From contig CM119268.1 of assembly GCA_051294375.1 (NCBI GenBank), positions 14,997,897 through 15,061,896 on the forward strand: a DNA stretch of 64,000 nucleotides, in the 5' to 3' direction. Made by a program: the position numbers and the translations under genes. Numbering within the stretch: the stretch's first letter is position 1; every line of letters starts with the position of its first letter. Positions 1 to 10,879 of the stretch are shown one piece after another. The notes under the pieces were generated by a model. That model saw only the letters and a list, made by a program, of their open reading frames with translations, did not search any database and had not been told where the DNA came from. Source of the stretch: Paraspadella gotoi (taxonomy: Eukaryota > Chaetognatha).

Positions 1-313
1 AATGAAGTATATCCGCTAAGGGTGACTCTGTAAAAACTACTTCATGTTTAAATAAAAAGTAAAACTAATATTTACATTTTTTCTCTCTTAATTTCAATCT
101 ATTAATCATTAAGGATTAAGCTTTAATAGAATTACCTTTAGTAAACAGTTACTCCATATTGAAAATGCATAAAAAAAACTAAACCACGACTAGTACTGAT
201 ATCTCCTTGGAACTTTAATGTTAACGATGACATTTTAAAAAGCTGTCACTAACTTAGTAAATCACGAAGTCTCGTCAATGGCACAAACGATTTCATGTAA
301 AGTAGACTAAGAA

Positions 314-3300
314 TTATCGGGTAGAAACATTGATCACGACGATAATTGTTGTATAACTTCGAATCGGATCTTGTCGACGCATGCGCTTGCCTAGATCCTT
401 TACCTTAATCTTGTCTTTCTCGTACTCATTCGTATACTGCGGTGCATAGTCGTAACCGATTTCTCCGCTGGCGAAGAATCCGACGAGCGGCACTCCGGGA
501 AACGCTTTACGAAACAGGTTGGCCTCAACATTCGCTTGTTTGAACCGATGCGTTCCTTTTGCCTCGCAGATGAACATAAAAGCAAACGAGACAGAAGGAG
601 AGCACGTAGACGACGATACCCCGGGTGAGGACGAAGAGAGTAAATTGGGCACGACGCCGCTTCGACGAAGCAGTAACAGTTTCGTTTCCGTGACAATGCG
701 GTTTGCATCCGGCGGAATGACCACAGAGGCAGCCTTAACGCCTTTACCGCCGAAGGCCAAACAGTGGAACATCATGGATGAAGTTAATTTGTCATCGGGG
801 CTTCGAGAACGGTCAAAGTCTTCAGGATCGAAGTGACTTTAAAGAAATTTAAAATAGAGACTTTTAAACGATACTGAAATACAGAAAATAGAATAGATAT
901 ACACAACCTTTTTCACGACTTACAAGAACGGACTTCTCTTTCGAAAGTCAGTGAAGGGCAGCGGCACTTCCTTTATCCTGCTTACGCCAATATATTCCGT
1001 AGAATTTACAATACCCCCAGCAACGACGCACTTTTTATCAACAACTCTAAAAAAATCTTGAAGGGCCTTTTGAGCTAAATTACCGGCCGAGGGACCCGGA
1101 TATGTTCTTTCGAATGTATCTGCAAAAAAAAAATATGAGAGTAAGCAGCAGGAAACCTCACTAGTATGTATAATTATATATATAGTATGTATAATAACTA
1201 ATTAATAAGTATAACTTCTGTAAAAAAATTACCATCTACGATGCGCTTTTGGAAATCGGTGAAAACCAACAGAACTTTAGCGTCGTCAAGACGTGGAACA
1301 TCGTAAACATTTCTATACTTGATTTTATGGGCGCGAAGAGAGAATTGAGACGAAGGCATCAGAGGAAGGACAAGATAGGAGAAATATTCTCCCTTGAGAG
1401 AGAAATAAAATATTAAAAAAATTATAATTACGTTGATCAAATACAGTGGGGTTCATATTATAAAATTAGGTAACCCTGTTTTGTGACCAGAACACGTTCC
1501 GAGAAAACTACTGGACCGAATTTATTGAAATTTGGTACGAACGATCCCTATGTGAATACAAATAGAACTATCGAGACGAATATCAATATTTGATCCCTGA
1601 CCCGAGATATGGGGCCCCGTAGGGGTTAACTCATAAGGGCCAAAAATGGTCACATTTTTTTCTTCAAATTTTTAAATTATTTTTGTTTTGAACAGTTGCA
1701 CGGTCGTTTACTCTTCCACAAAAACGTATTTATTATCACAAAAATATTAGTTCATTTTCAGCAATCATGAAATCAGCAGTTCAAGTCAGATTTGGAATAA
1801 TTTGGGAAAATAGGAAGTTAAACGATGAACCATTCATCTTCAAACCATGCTCAATTATTGTCAATTTATCAATTTCAGTTCTAAACTGTTTTTTATACGT
1901 TTAAAACGTCAATGCACCTGATGCTACTAAAAAGTTTGAAAGAATGAAACAAAAAAATTTTAGCTCCCAGGGCCCCTGTATCTTTTTTCAGGGGTTGAAT
2001 ATCAAAATTCTCCTCGATAGTTCCATTTATATTGTCATTAGAACTATAAATGTAAAATTTCATGAATTTCTATCGTGTAACAGGTTCTGGTCACAAAAAA
2101 GGGGTACCTAATTTTATAAAATGAAGCCTTCTGTATTGATTCGTGCTAACATTCGTTCATACCTCTTCAAATTCGTGAACTAGACCATCTTCATCGGTTC
2201 CGACGCAGCCACTCCCGCTAACACAGAACAAGTCAGTATCGACAGACTTGGTGATTGAGGGAGCTCTGAGAGCCCCCGTTTCGCGCGAAGTCGAAGGATG
2301 AGATGTTGAGATTGTCGACCAGAGCGTTTCTTCCGACGGGAGTCGCTCGTGCGATGAGGCGACGGAAGGTGATAAAGATGACATTGATTGTTCAGGCTGC
2401 GGAGGAGCAGCGGAATTTGATGGCGAAGATACCAAATTCTTCTCCTGTAATAAAAAAATATTTTTTTACATATTGGCATTATCGTTATTAATACTAGGCA
2501 GGGATCGTAAAACGAATGTGTAAGTTTATGAAAAATACAAACACTGGTAATATGTTTTGTATGTTTGGCAATCTAACTTTCTAAGGCAGCATCAGTAATA
2601 TAAACATATTGGCATATAGCTACGTATTTCGTAACTAAAAATGATTGCTCAAGTCTAGGATCAATGATTGTTTACTTTTCGTTTCGAGTTAGGATCACCA
2701 GCCTCCTAATAAATAATTCAAAAATTAATAAATAAGTATAACATAAATCGTACAGATCACAGCAGGAATAAGTATATTGTATTTTGTATATTGTTTTGAA
2801 AAAGTATAAAAGTGTATTGACCACAAACTAGAAAGAAAAGTATATCTAAATTCGAGATAAAATATATACGTACTATCCATAGTATATATCATAAAATCCC
2901 AAGTAAACACCGATGGTAGCGCGTTGTCAGTAGTGGAGTTTTTCATAGTGACGTTCGAAGAGGAAGGTAAGCTCAGACCAGAATTTTCTTTAACGAATAA
3001 ATTAACTAAAGAGTCGATAAGCTTTCCATTGGCAACTATGCGGCGACGCTTGCGTGAAGGGCCTTCATCTGCGATGCAATCACATTTTCAAAGTTGCGCG
3101 AAAAGGCAAAGTTTTTTAAAAATTGAAGGATTACCAGAAGATTCGCGGTCTTCTTCGCTTTCGGATTCAGAATCAGTACCCGGGTCTGGAAACCCCCCTT
3201 GTTCGGGACCTGAAAAAGTGATCACCATCGCCGGTGCAGACCAGAGTTCTTTGAAACGAGTCGACAACAGTTTAGCCTCCTTGCGGCGATTAGAGGCCAA

Positions 3301-3575
3301 TCCGTAAACACCGTAGACCAATGCGCAGCGACGATTTAGAATCTAAAATGGGCATAAAGAAAACGTATACTATAAAACTTGTTGAAATTACAACCACGAA
3401 GAATGAATAAGTCAATTACCTTTTCAACCACTGCTTTCCAGAACTCGTTGACGGGCTGGCATGATCGTTGCAATGTTCGTGAGGGTAAAAAGTTGAAAAT
3501 GTTTTCCAAAATGTGGAGATAAGTGTCAGTGTTCAATAAATGATTCCAGTCAGTGGAGCATAACGTGGAATCCAT
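314..3575 (-). CDS. FBXO22: F-box/FIST-domain protein, FBXO22-like (7 exons)
   Basis: Likely the substrate-recognition subunit of an SCF ubiquitin ligase. Seen: the ATG at 3575 opens an F-box exon (3420-3575; core ILENIFNFLPSRTLQRS). Exon 2 is 3135-3342, ending in an acidic Ser/Glu stretch. Exon 3 starts at 3068 after a 66-base intron and carries a basic RKRRR patch. Exon 4 is 2163-2444 (Ser-rich), exon 5 about 1239-1391, exon 6 about 927-1123, and exon 7 about 314-833. The last exons match the FIST/FIST_C part of FBXO22: CVVAGGIVNS, then NVEANLFRKAFPGVPLVGFF, then a final SYTTI motif before the TAA at 314-316. Exons 4 to 7 join in frame at consensus sites. The exon 3 to exon 4 join is uncertain, because the best donor (2873, GTACGT) is out of phase with exon 4 and an in-phase donor lies at the GTGTTT near 2909. 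Family assignment is confident; the role is known for the family, not shown here. Confidence 0.82.
1444..2133. mobile_element. Tc1/mariner-like foldback MITE in an FBXO22 intron
   Basis: A 690-base element bounded by TA on both sides (1442-1443 and 2134-2135). Its ends are inverted repeats: the left end begins CAGTGGGGTTCAT and the right end, reverse-complemented, begins CAGAAGGCTTCAT. Both continue with TATAAAATTAGGTA and then TTTTGTGACCAGAAC. Similarity continues about 190 bases inward on each arm, to ACTATCGAG and a GGGGCC block, leaving a centre of roughly 300 bases with no ORF. TA duplication plus CAGT-like ends suggests non-autonomous Tc1/mariner mobilisation. Confidence 0.75.
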
Positions 3576-4151
3576 GGGATCAGAGAAGAAAGTTCTGCCT
3601 AAATGCAGATATTCTAGTGATAAAATTCCGATCCTAAAAGCCGAAAATAAGTAAATACAAAAAAATTTAAAAAAGAAAAGAAATCCTCGTAGTAATCACT
3701 GCAACCTATGACCTTAGAGGATACGTATGTAAAGCATGCTCGGAACGATTTTCCGTACATGTATTTTAAAGAATTTTCACAAACTGGTTGACCGGTTGAT
3801 AATTGTCATTAATCAGTAAAAAAAAGGACCTCTTCACACGAACCAATCTCAAAATAAAAATTCGACCACAGTAACCACAAAAAAAAAAACCTTTTTTAAA
3901 TTTAAAAGTCTTACAGAAATAAATAATAAATTTGATTTATTACTACTGAATCCGTTGAAAATACAATCATAAAAAATAATACTAAACCTAATAGTAAGTT
4001 TTAACTTTTTGGTAAGATTTAAAAGAATAAAAAGGGGATTTTTTCCATTTTTTTGTTCTCCCGAGTCGGGGGGAGGGGAGTAAAGGAGTCGAATTTAAAG
4101 TATTTTCGATCGATCTTGATGAAAATTAAGTCAAGACCATTGATTAAGTTT
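3576..4151. other. Intergenic spacer, FBXO22 promoter side and nucleoporin 3' end
   Basis: AT-rich spacer between two head-to-tail minus-strand genes. It must hold the FBXO22 5' UTR and promoter next to 3576 and the nucleoporin 3' UTR next to 4151. Minus-strand AATAAA hexamers (TTTATT on the plus strand) occur around 3935 and could serve as the nucleoporin polyadenylation signal. I see no ORF. Confidence 0.5.
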
Positions 4152-7100
4152 TCATTTTCGTCTCCTCGCACTAGCGGAGACCCTGGAGCGAGATCGCTGG
4201 GCCGATTTGCCCGTTGACGTACCCCCACCAATGCTGAACATGTTAGCGTTCGGGGTGGGTTGCTGAGGAACGGCCGCACCACCATTCAAACCCGCGGTAA
4301 AGTTGATGACCGGTTTCGTGGAAGCGTTCATGGAAAAATTAAATCCTCCTGGAGAGGGGGAACTCGAGGCTCCTGCCGAACCGAAATTAAACGCAGGCGC
4401 CATAGCATTACTGGTGGTGTTGTTATTGTTGTTGTTGTTAGTGAAGTTAAATACCCCGGGGGTGGCAGCGCTCTTCTGCGGAGCACCGAACGTCGAGGCA
4501 GAATTCGATGGATTAGGGTTGAAATTGCCGCCGCCGCCGAAAGCAGAAGTAGCGCCAAACGTGGGAGATGTTTGGGCTTGAAAAGGCGAGACTGACGCGG
4601 GTGTTCCAAAGGGAGAAGTCGTCGAGGTAAAGCCCCCACCACCTAACAAGGTATTACTGCTCGATGAGGTGCCGCCAAATTGTGTCAGGGTGGAAGTCGT
4701 GACAGGCGTGCCGAAAGGCGATGAGACACTTTTCGAGATTCCACCGCCGCCAAATGGAGAATTGCTGCCGAAAATTGACGTTGCCGAAACAGTTGTTGAA
4801 GAGGACGAGGCTGTCGAACCACCAAAAGGGGAGGGTGCCGAAGAGGACCCGCCAAAATTTAAAGTTGCTGTCGTCGTCGTTGTCTTGGCGCCAAAAGTGA
4901 ACGTCGCCGGTGTATTTGTATTCGGCGTCTTTTGAACACCGAAAGCCGCGGCCCCGGTAGCGGCGGAGGAACCGAAAACGCTTTGGGAAGCCGTGTTCGT
5001 CAATTGAGGGACCGTTTTGGCTGCGCCGAACGAGAAAACCGGCGCGCTCGCCTGAGCGATGGTTGTCGGGGCCGCGGCGGTTGTCGATGCAGCGGCACCG
5101 AATGAAAATGGTGCGGACGAGCTTGCTATAGCCACCGTTCCTGTTTTACCCGCCGTTGTCGTTTTAAATGAAAACGCTGCGGAACTCTTAGCTGTCGTTT
5201 GTGACGCCGTCGCTGCGAAGGAAAACAGCGGCGCCGGATTCGAAGCGGCCGTCGTTGTTTTGGCGCCGAAAGTAAAGGCGCCCTTGGCGACACCTTCGCT
5301 TGTAACCGGTGGCTTAAAAGATGCGGATCCGTTCATAGTGTTAAAGTCCCCAGCACTGGCAATATTACCCGAAGATTGCGAAGCCATTGAGAAGGAAAAA
5401 CCAGCGGTTGATGGAGCCTTGGCAATCGTGGTCGAAGGACCTGAAACTCCGTTAGGTGTCAGTTTCATCTGCGAAGGAGTAGTGGTGGTTGCCGTCGCAG
5501 GCGTCGAAGATTGGGAACCGAAGGTAAAACCAGAATTGGAGGATTTGGCGGTGATGCCGAAAACAAAGGAACCGGTCGATGCCGGGTTGGAAGATTTAGA
5601 AACAGACCCCGACAAAGAATTAACGGCAATATTTGAGGGAGCCATAGAACCAACGGCGGTAGTCATGTTAGGGGCAGAAGCCCCAGTAGAAAGGACATTA
5701 GAGCCAATAGTTGCGGGCAAAGCAGAAGAATTAGCGAAGGTAAATGAATTTTTCGAAGTTACAGCAGAAGTGATATTCTGGGTTGATAAGGGATTCGACA
5801 ACGCGGCTTTGATAACAATCGGCTTTGAGACTCCACCGATCGGGGTAGCACTCGACGACGGTGTTGAAGACACATTCGACGTCGTCGAGGCGGCGTTCGA
5901 AGAGGACGAGGAGGTTAAAGACGTGATCGGAGTGCCCGGTCGAGGAGGAACCAGGGCTGCAGGTCCCCCAAAAATCGACATCGATTTTGAAACGGTCGTT
6001 GGAATGCTTTGTGGAACGTTTGTTGAAAGGTTCATCGGAACGCCGGTTGGTACGCCTGATGGTCGGATTGATGGTATTCTAGACGGTACACTTGATGGTA
6101 TGCTTGAGGTTAAATTGGATGGTACACTTGAAGGTACAATTGATGGTACGCTTGACGGTACGCTAGACGGTACGCTAGACGGTACGCTAGACGGTACGCT
6201 AGACGGTACGCTAGACGGTACGCTAGACGGTACGCTAGATGGTACGCTAGATGGTACGCTCGAGGTTACCATCAACGGTACGCTCGACGGTGTGCTTGTG
6301 TTTAGCGGTACACACACAATTGATGGTATAGTTGACGGAACGCTTGTTGGAAAGCTGTTTTGCAGAGAGTTGCTTAGCGGCAGGGGCGTTGGTGGCGTCA
6401 CCGTAAACCTCGGAACTAAATAAGAGAAAAATTTACCATAAATAATAAGTCATATAAAAAATGGTTTTCCGATTATAATTACTCGAAACGGGTAAATTCG
6501 CTGAGGTCGAGGAATTTTTCAGTGGAGTCGAGGGTCGCGATGATACGAGCTTCAAGGAAGAAGTGGTTGACCGATCGTCTTCGGAATCGCTCGCGTCGAG
6601 TTCGTCCAGAATCGACTTGAGCCTCTCTTTCTCAAGCAGCTCGTCCTTCTCGAAATCCTCCATCGTGGGCGTCCTGCCGACCGCTTGGTCCGAGGCGGAA
6701 AATTCCTTCAAAGACGATTTGAGGGCGGCAGTGCCGAGGGGAGGCGCTTTGGCCGATGAAAAGTCGGATACGTCGCTTGAAATCTCAAGGGTTCGTTTGG
6801 TTGCAGCCGAATCGACAGGCGAATGAGAGGTGTGAGGAAGAACCTGAGATTAAAAATAGAAAGTTTTTTACAAACATGACGCATAAAATAAATTTTTAAT
6901 TTACTCATTAAATGTACAATTGTACATACATACTTTACAATTAGTGACTGTCAATATATCTATTAAAGCATCATTTATTGTAATTAATGAGTTAACCTTC
7001 GAAGCATTCGGTTCATTAGAACGAGGGAGCGTTTTTGGTTCCGGCGTAGAAGTCTTCGGTACTTCTTCCGAACTCATTGAAGTCGTCGTCGTCGTCGTCG

Positions 7101-8103
7101 TCGTCGTCGTCTTAACGGATTTATTCCTTCGTTCATCTTCCCTTTCATCATCCACGAAGAATTGTTTCCTTTTCGCTCTCATTGAGGAACTCAAGGAGCT
7201 CAAGATGGAGTTGTTGAGACTCTTATTCATCGACGTCGTGGAAGTTACTCGGGATCGCTTCTTGTCGTTGTCGACGGCGGCGCCAGCGTTGTCCGATGCT
7301 GCAGCGTTTGCGGCGAGGGCCCGTTTGACGGATCGGCGCGGTGGAGCCGAGGTGGATGGCACGAAGGCAGCGGATCCGCGGCGAATCCGTTTGGGAAAAC
7401 CTTCGGCAGCGTTCAAGTCTTCGACGTCGTCGTCGAATTTATCGTCGACGGGCGACTCGGCCGACGAGCGACAAGAGGCGTTGTTTGCTGGTACACCATC
7501 AGAATCGCTTCTGTCCGTCATTGGACGCTTTTGCCCGACGTCACCTCCGGGAACATTACGTTCGCTTTCGGATGCCGGAAGAGCCACGCCCCCCAGCGGT
7601 GTACGCCGAAGCGCCGTCACCACGGACGTAGTCGAAGTCGTATTTTCGTCATATTGGCGACAGTCGCCACCATGCAAAGCCGACGCTTGCAAAGAAACGT
7701 TGTTGGTTCCGCGACGATAAGTTGCTTCGGAGGGCGGCGCGATCTTGACGGTGGAGCGTCGATTGGAGTTGGTGTAGGACTCCTGGAGCGAGGGGAGCGA
7801 CGTGCGGTGAAGCCGGACGGTGGGCAGGTTGCCAAGCAGCATTGGGGAAGAATGAGAGGAGACGGCGGCGGAAGAGAGCTGGGGCACAGGACCCTATAAA
7901 GGCGCGCGAGGTTTTAAGTGACGAAATTTTAGATAAGCATATTTTGTGTTTTCTCTTACTTGTCGAGGGAAGGGCGATTTCGGCGATGACAAAGGCGACT
8001 GCATGGCTCCCACAAAAAGCCTCCTTCCGGCGAGATAAGGCGACGAAGAAAATGAACCGGAATGCGGCGACGTCATTCTCGATTGCTGACAAGTGTTTAA
8101 CTT
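4152..8103 (-). CDS. FG-repeat nucleoporin, POM121/NUP153-like (5' end unresolved)
   Basis: Nuclear-pore FG protein. The last exon (about 4152-6413) encodes some 750 residues rich in Ser, Thr and Ala with many FG, FGxxS and SPFG repeats, ending in a basic tail (VSASARRRK) before the TGA at 4152-4154. POM121 and NUP153 both end in short basic tails after FG repeats. Upstream exons are about 6470-6855 (acidic, coiled KERLKSILDELDASDSEDD), about 6901-7886 (Ser-rich with KRP and KRIRR basic patches resembling POM121 NLS regions) and 7962-8103 (RRLFVGAMQSPLSSPKSP). Exons 7962-8103 and 7886 join in frame (RQ then GPVPQLSS). No zinc-finger CxxC pairs are visible, which favours POM121 over NUP153. 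The initiator exon was not found, so the membrane anchor expected of POM121 cannot be checked. A tetrapeptide SVPS array lies near the start of the last exon. Confidence 0.72.
6128..6257 (-). repeat. 12-base coding minisatellite (SVPS repeat)
   Basis: About ten tandem 12-base units, GGTACGCTAGAC on the plus strand, encode SVPS repeats on the minus strand inside the nucleoporin. The middle units are almost identical while the flanking ones have diverged (IVPS, NLTS, RIPS), which suggests recent expansion. Confidence 0.85.
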
Positions 8104-8343
8104 TCTGAGAAGAGGAAGCCAAAAGTTTGACAAAAATTACTTGCTACGGACTAAAAAGAAAATTATGAAGATAAAAATGGCAAATATAATAAAAATAAAA
8201 AACAAATCTAATATTATATTTCATTTGTTGCCGGGACGATTTCCAGATTGAAAACTTAATATTAACGGTCACGCGGATAAAAGAGGTTGATTAAATTTCC
8301 ACCTCAGCTCGAGGCACCAACATAATTTTTTTCTGGGATTGAG

Positions 8344-8840
8344 ATGCTCCTTTGTTTCGCGGTTTTTTTTAATTGTTTGTCAAAAATTTCCTCTGGTGGA
8401 TGCTACGTAAACTTGTACATGGGTAAACAAACGAACATCGTGGTAGAACTAAAAGTCTCGTCTAATTTCTATAGATTGAAAATAGTAGAATATAGAATAG
8501 AATGTAGAATAGAAAATAGGCTCTGAGCCGATAAACCTTTCAGTTAAGGGAAAAATATTTTTTCATACTATGAGTAATTTCCATCCGAACAAAATCGACA
8601 TGATTGTTATTCAATATTTTCCAAAATACTTTTATTTAAAAAAAAATTCTTAATGACAAAAAAAAAAAAAGATAAGCATCAAACAAACTGTGTACTTTAC
8701 CGTTTGTCATATTTCTAGGTTTAGAACTTATTGCAGTCCAAATCCTAGAAGAGTGGCGGGAACCAGCCAAGCGAATTTATAGACTAGACTATATTGCGGA
8801 AAGAGAAGTATGTCTTCGTATTATACGTAATAACAAATAA
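8344..8840 (+). CDS. Candidate two-exon small secreted peptide (66 aa), weak
   Basis: Unrecognised. The ATG at 8344 opens a hydrophobic, signal-like stretch (MLLCFAVFFNCLSKISSGG). A GT donor follows at 8423, and a good acceptor (TTTCTAG) lies at 8718. The exon 8719-8840 joins in phase, encodes a charged helix-like stretch (EEWREPAKRIYRLDYIAERE) and stops at 8838-8840, where AATAAA overlaps the stop. The total is 66 residues. Splice-site quality is mediocre and there is no family match, so chance is a real alternative. It lies upstream of the nucleoporin on the opposite strand. Confidence 0.22.
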
Positions 8841-9196
8841 AACATGCTTTTTCTCATCCTTCAAAAATATCGGCGCGAGTAAATATATAGATAATATGAA
8901 TATATATGAAGATAGTATATAATGTGAATAACTCTTTAAGCTATCGTCATCATCATGGACTCGGTATTTATATCTCTTATTTGTTAATGGATTGTTCTTT
9001 TTTATAAATTCTTTTGTTTTTTGGCCACCAGATGGGGGATGTGAGAGCCGTCCCCAGCCTCCGCCAACGCGGCCGCTTTTTGCAGAAAAATTTTCCGTTT
9101 TGGAGCAAAAAGGGAAAAATAAATAATTTCGGAAATAGAAAAATGAAGGATGTTGCGCAGAAAAAGAGAACGACCCAGAGAGACATGGAGAGAAAA

Positions 9197-9327
<131 letters not shown>

Positions 9328-9754
9328 CTCCCAGAAGTTACATGTTTTTCAAAAGTTCAAGCCTTTGTCATGAAATAAAAATCGGCGCAAAAAAGGAATT
9401 TGTAAATTTTTTAACAAAACAATAATGACTATTTTGTTCTCAAATTTTAAAACAATAACTATTAAATAATGCTACAGCTCCACAGTAAATGGAGAGAGAA
9501 TTTTGCGTTTTTGATTTAATAAAGTAAATAAAAACTAAGAAAAAAGATCTAAGTTAGCAATCATCCATTTACGAAAAAGTTTTTCTCTAACAATTCCACG
9601 CTCCATTCCTATCTCTTCCCCCACTTGTCTCTGTCGCCATGAAAAACGTTTTTTCCCTCGACTAATTTAAGCTAAGGTTTATCCGCGCGCCACCCTTTGG
9701 CCGATCTAAAAAACCTTTTCTTTCCCCTTCGAATCCCCGCTTTTTGCGGTTTTG

Positions 9755-9755
<1 letters not shown>

Positions 9756-9834
<79 letters not shown>
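9756..9834. repeat. (CT)n microsatellite
   Basis: About 39 uninterrupted CT dinucleotides, complementary to the GA tract 430 bases upstream. Confidence 0.95.
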
Positions 9835-9838
<4 letters not shown>

Positions 9839-10879
9839 CTTCTCTTATTAACGACCTCTCGTCCGATCGGTGGCTCCCCCCGTCATCAGAGGAACACCCC
9901 CTTTCACCCCCCCCCCGTATTGCCGTCGTTGGCTCCTGGCACCCTCTGATGGGAATCGGAACATTTTTGTCCAATCGATGTCTCCACGAACTGTGGGTTT
10001 GCGGTGGTCCTCTCTTCGACTTTCATTTATTCCGTCTCAACTTAATTCCTTAAATCGGTCCGATGTCTTTCCAGGAAAATCTCGTAGAACGCCGATATAC
10101 CCGCGGTTTTTTAAGCAACAGAATTTGGGTAAAAAAAAAGAAACAAAAATAAATTCAAATCGTCGACTTAAAATCTGGAGTTGATGTTCGAATCATTTCG
10201 CCTGGCAAAGAGTCATTAAAAAAAGAAAGAAGAAAAAAAAACAAAAACAAAAACACAAAATGACAAGAAAAAAAATTGATGTGAATCGATAAAGGAAAGG
10301 GAGGTTTTTATTTCTCGACAAAAGTTTTGAGGTTAGAAAGTGTCGTTAAAAAAGATAGTCTATGAAATTTTTTGGAGTGATTTTTTTTGTATTTCTTTGT
10401 ATTTAATTTTTTTTCAAAATTCATTCTCTCTTTCTTTTTTACACTCTTTGTTCAACTTGAATTATATATCATTACTCAATTCGTTCTTTCCCCCTTGTCG
10501 CAACGTTCATCTTTCGGGTTTTGGATATTTTTCGTTTCGATTCTCTCTCTCGCTCTCTCTCTCTCTCTGATGCTCTCGGATTCACCTTTAGAAAACAAAA
10601 GTTTGATCCGTCCGTTCAACCTCGGAGGTCAAGTTTTTTCTTTCGACAACAACGGAATGGTTTCGACCCGATGATTTGACCGTTAAGTTTGTCTAAATCA
10701 TCGCTTTGAAAAAAAAAATAATTTGGGGAATTAATTTAAAACCTTTTTCTTCATTTTTTTGCTATCGAATCTTATCTTGAAGAAACCTCACTCCCACTAT
10801 TCATATCAAAAAGAAAATGTTTTCGTCTGTGTTGAGACGAGAATAAAGTAACTCGAAACCCAAGAAAAATAAACAAAAT

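Noticed and set aside
5059-6423. 454-codon plus-strand open frame opposite the nucleoporin
   Set aside because: It is the mirror of the FG-repeat exon, with Val/Asp/Gly-rich composition typical of an antisense shadow.
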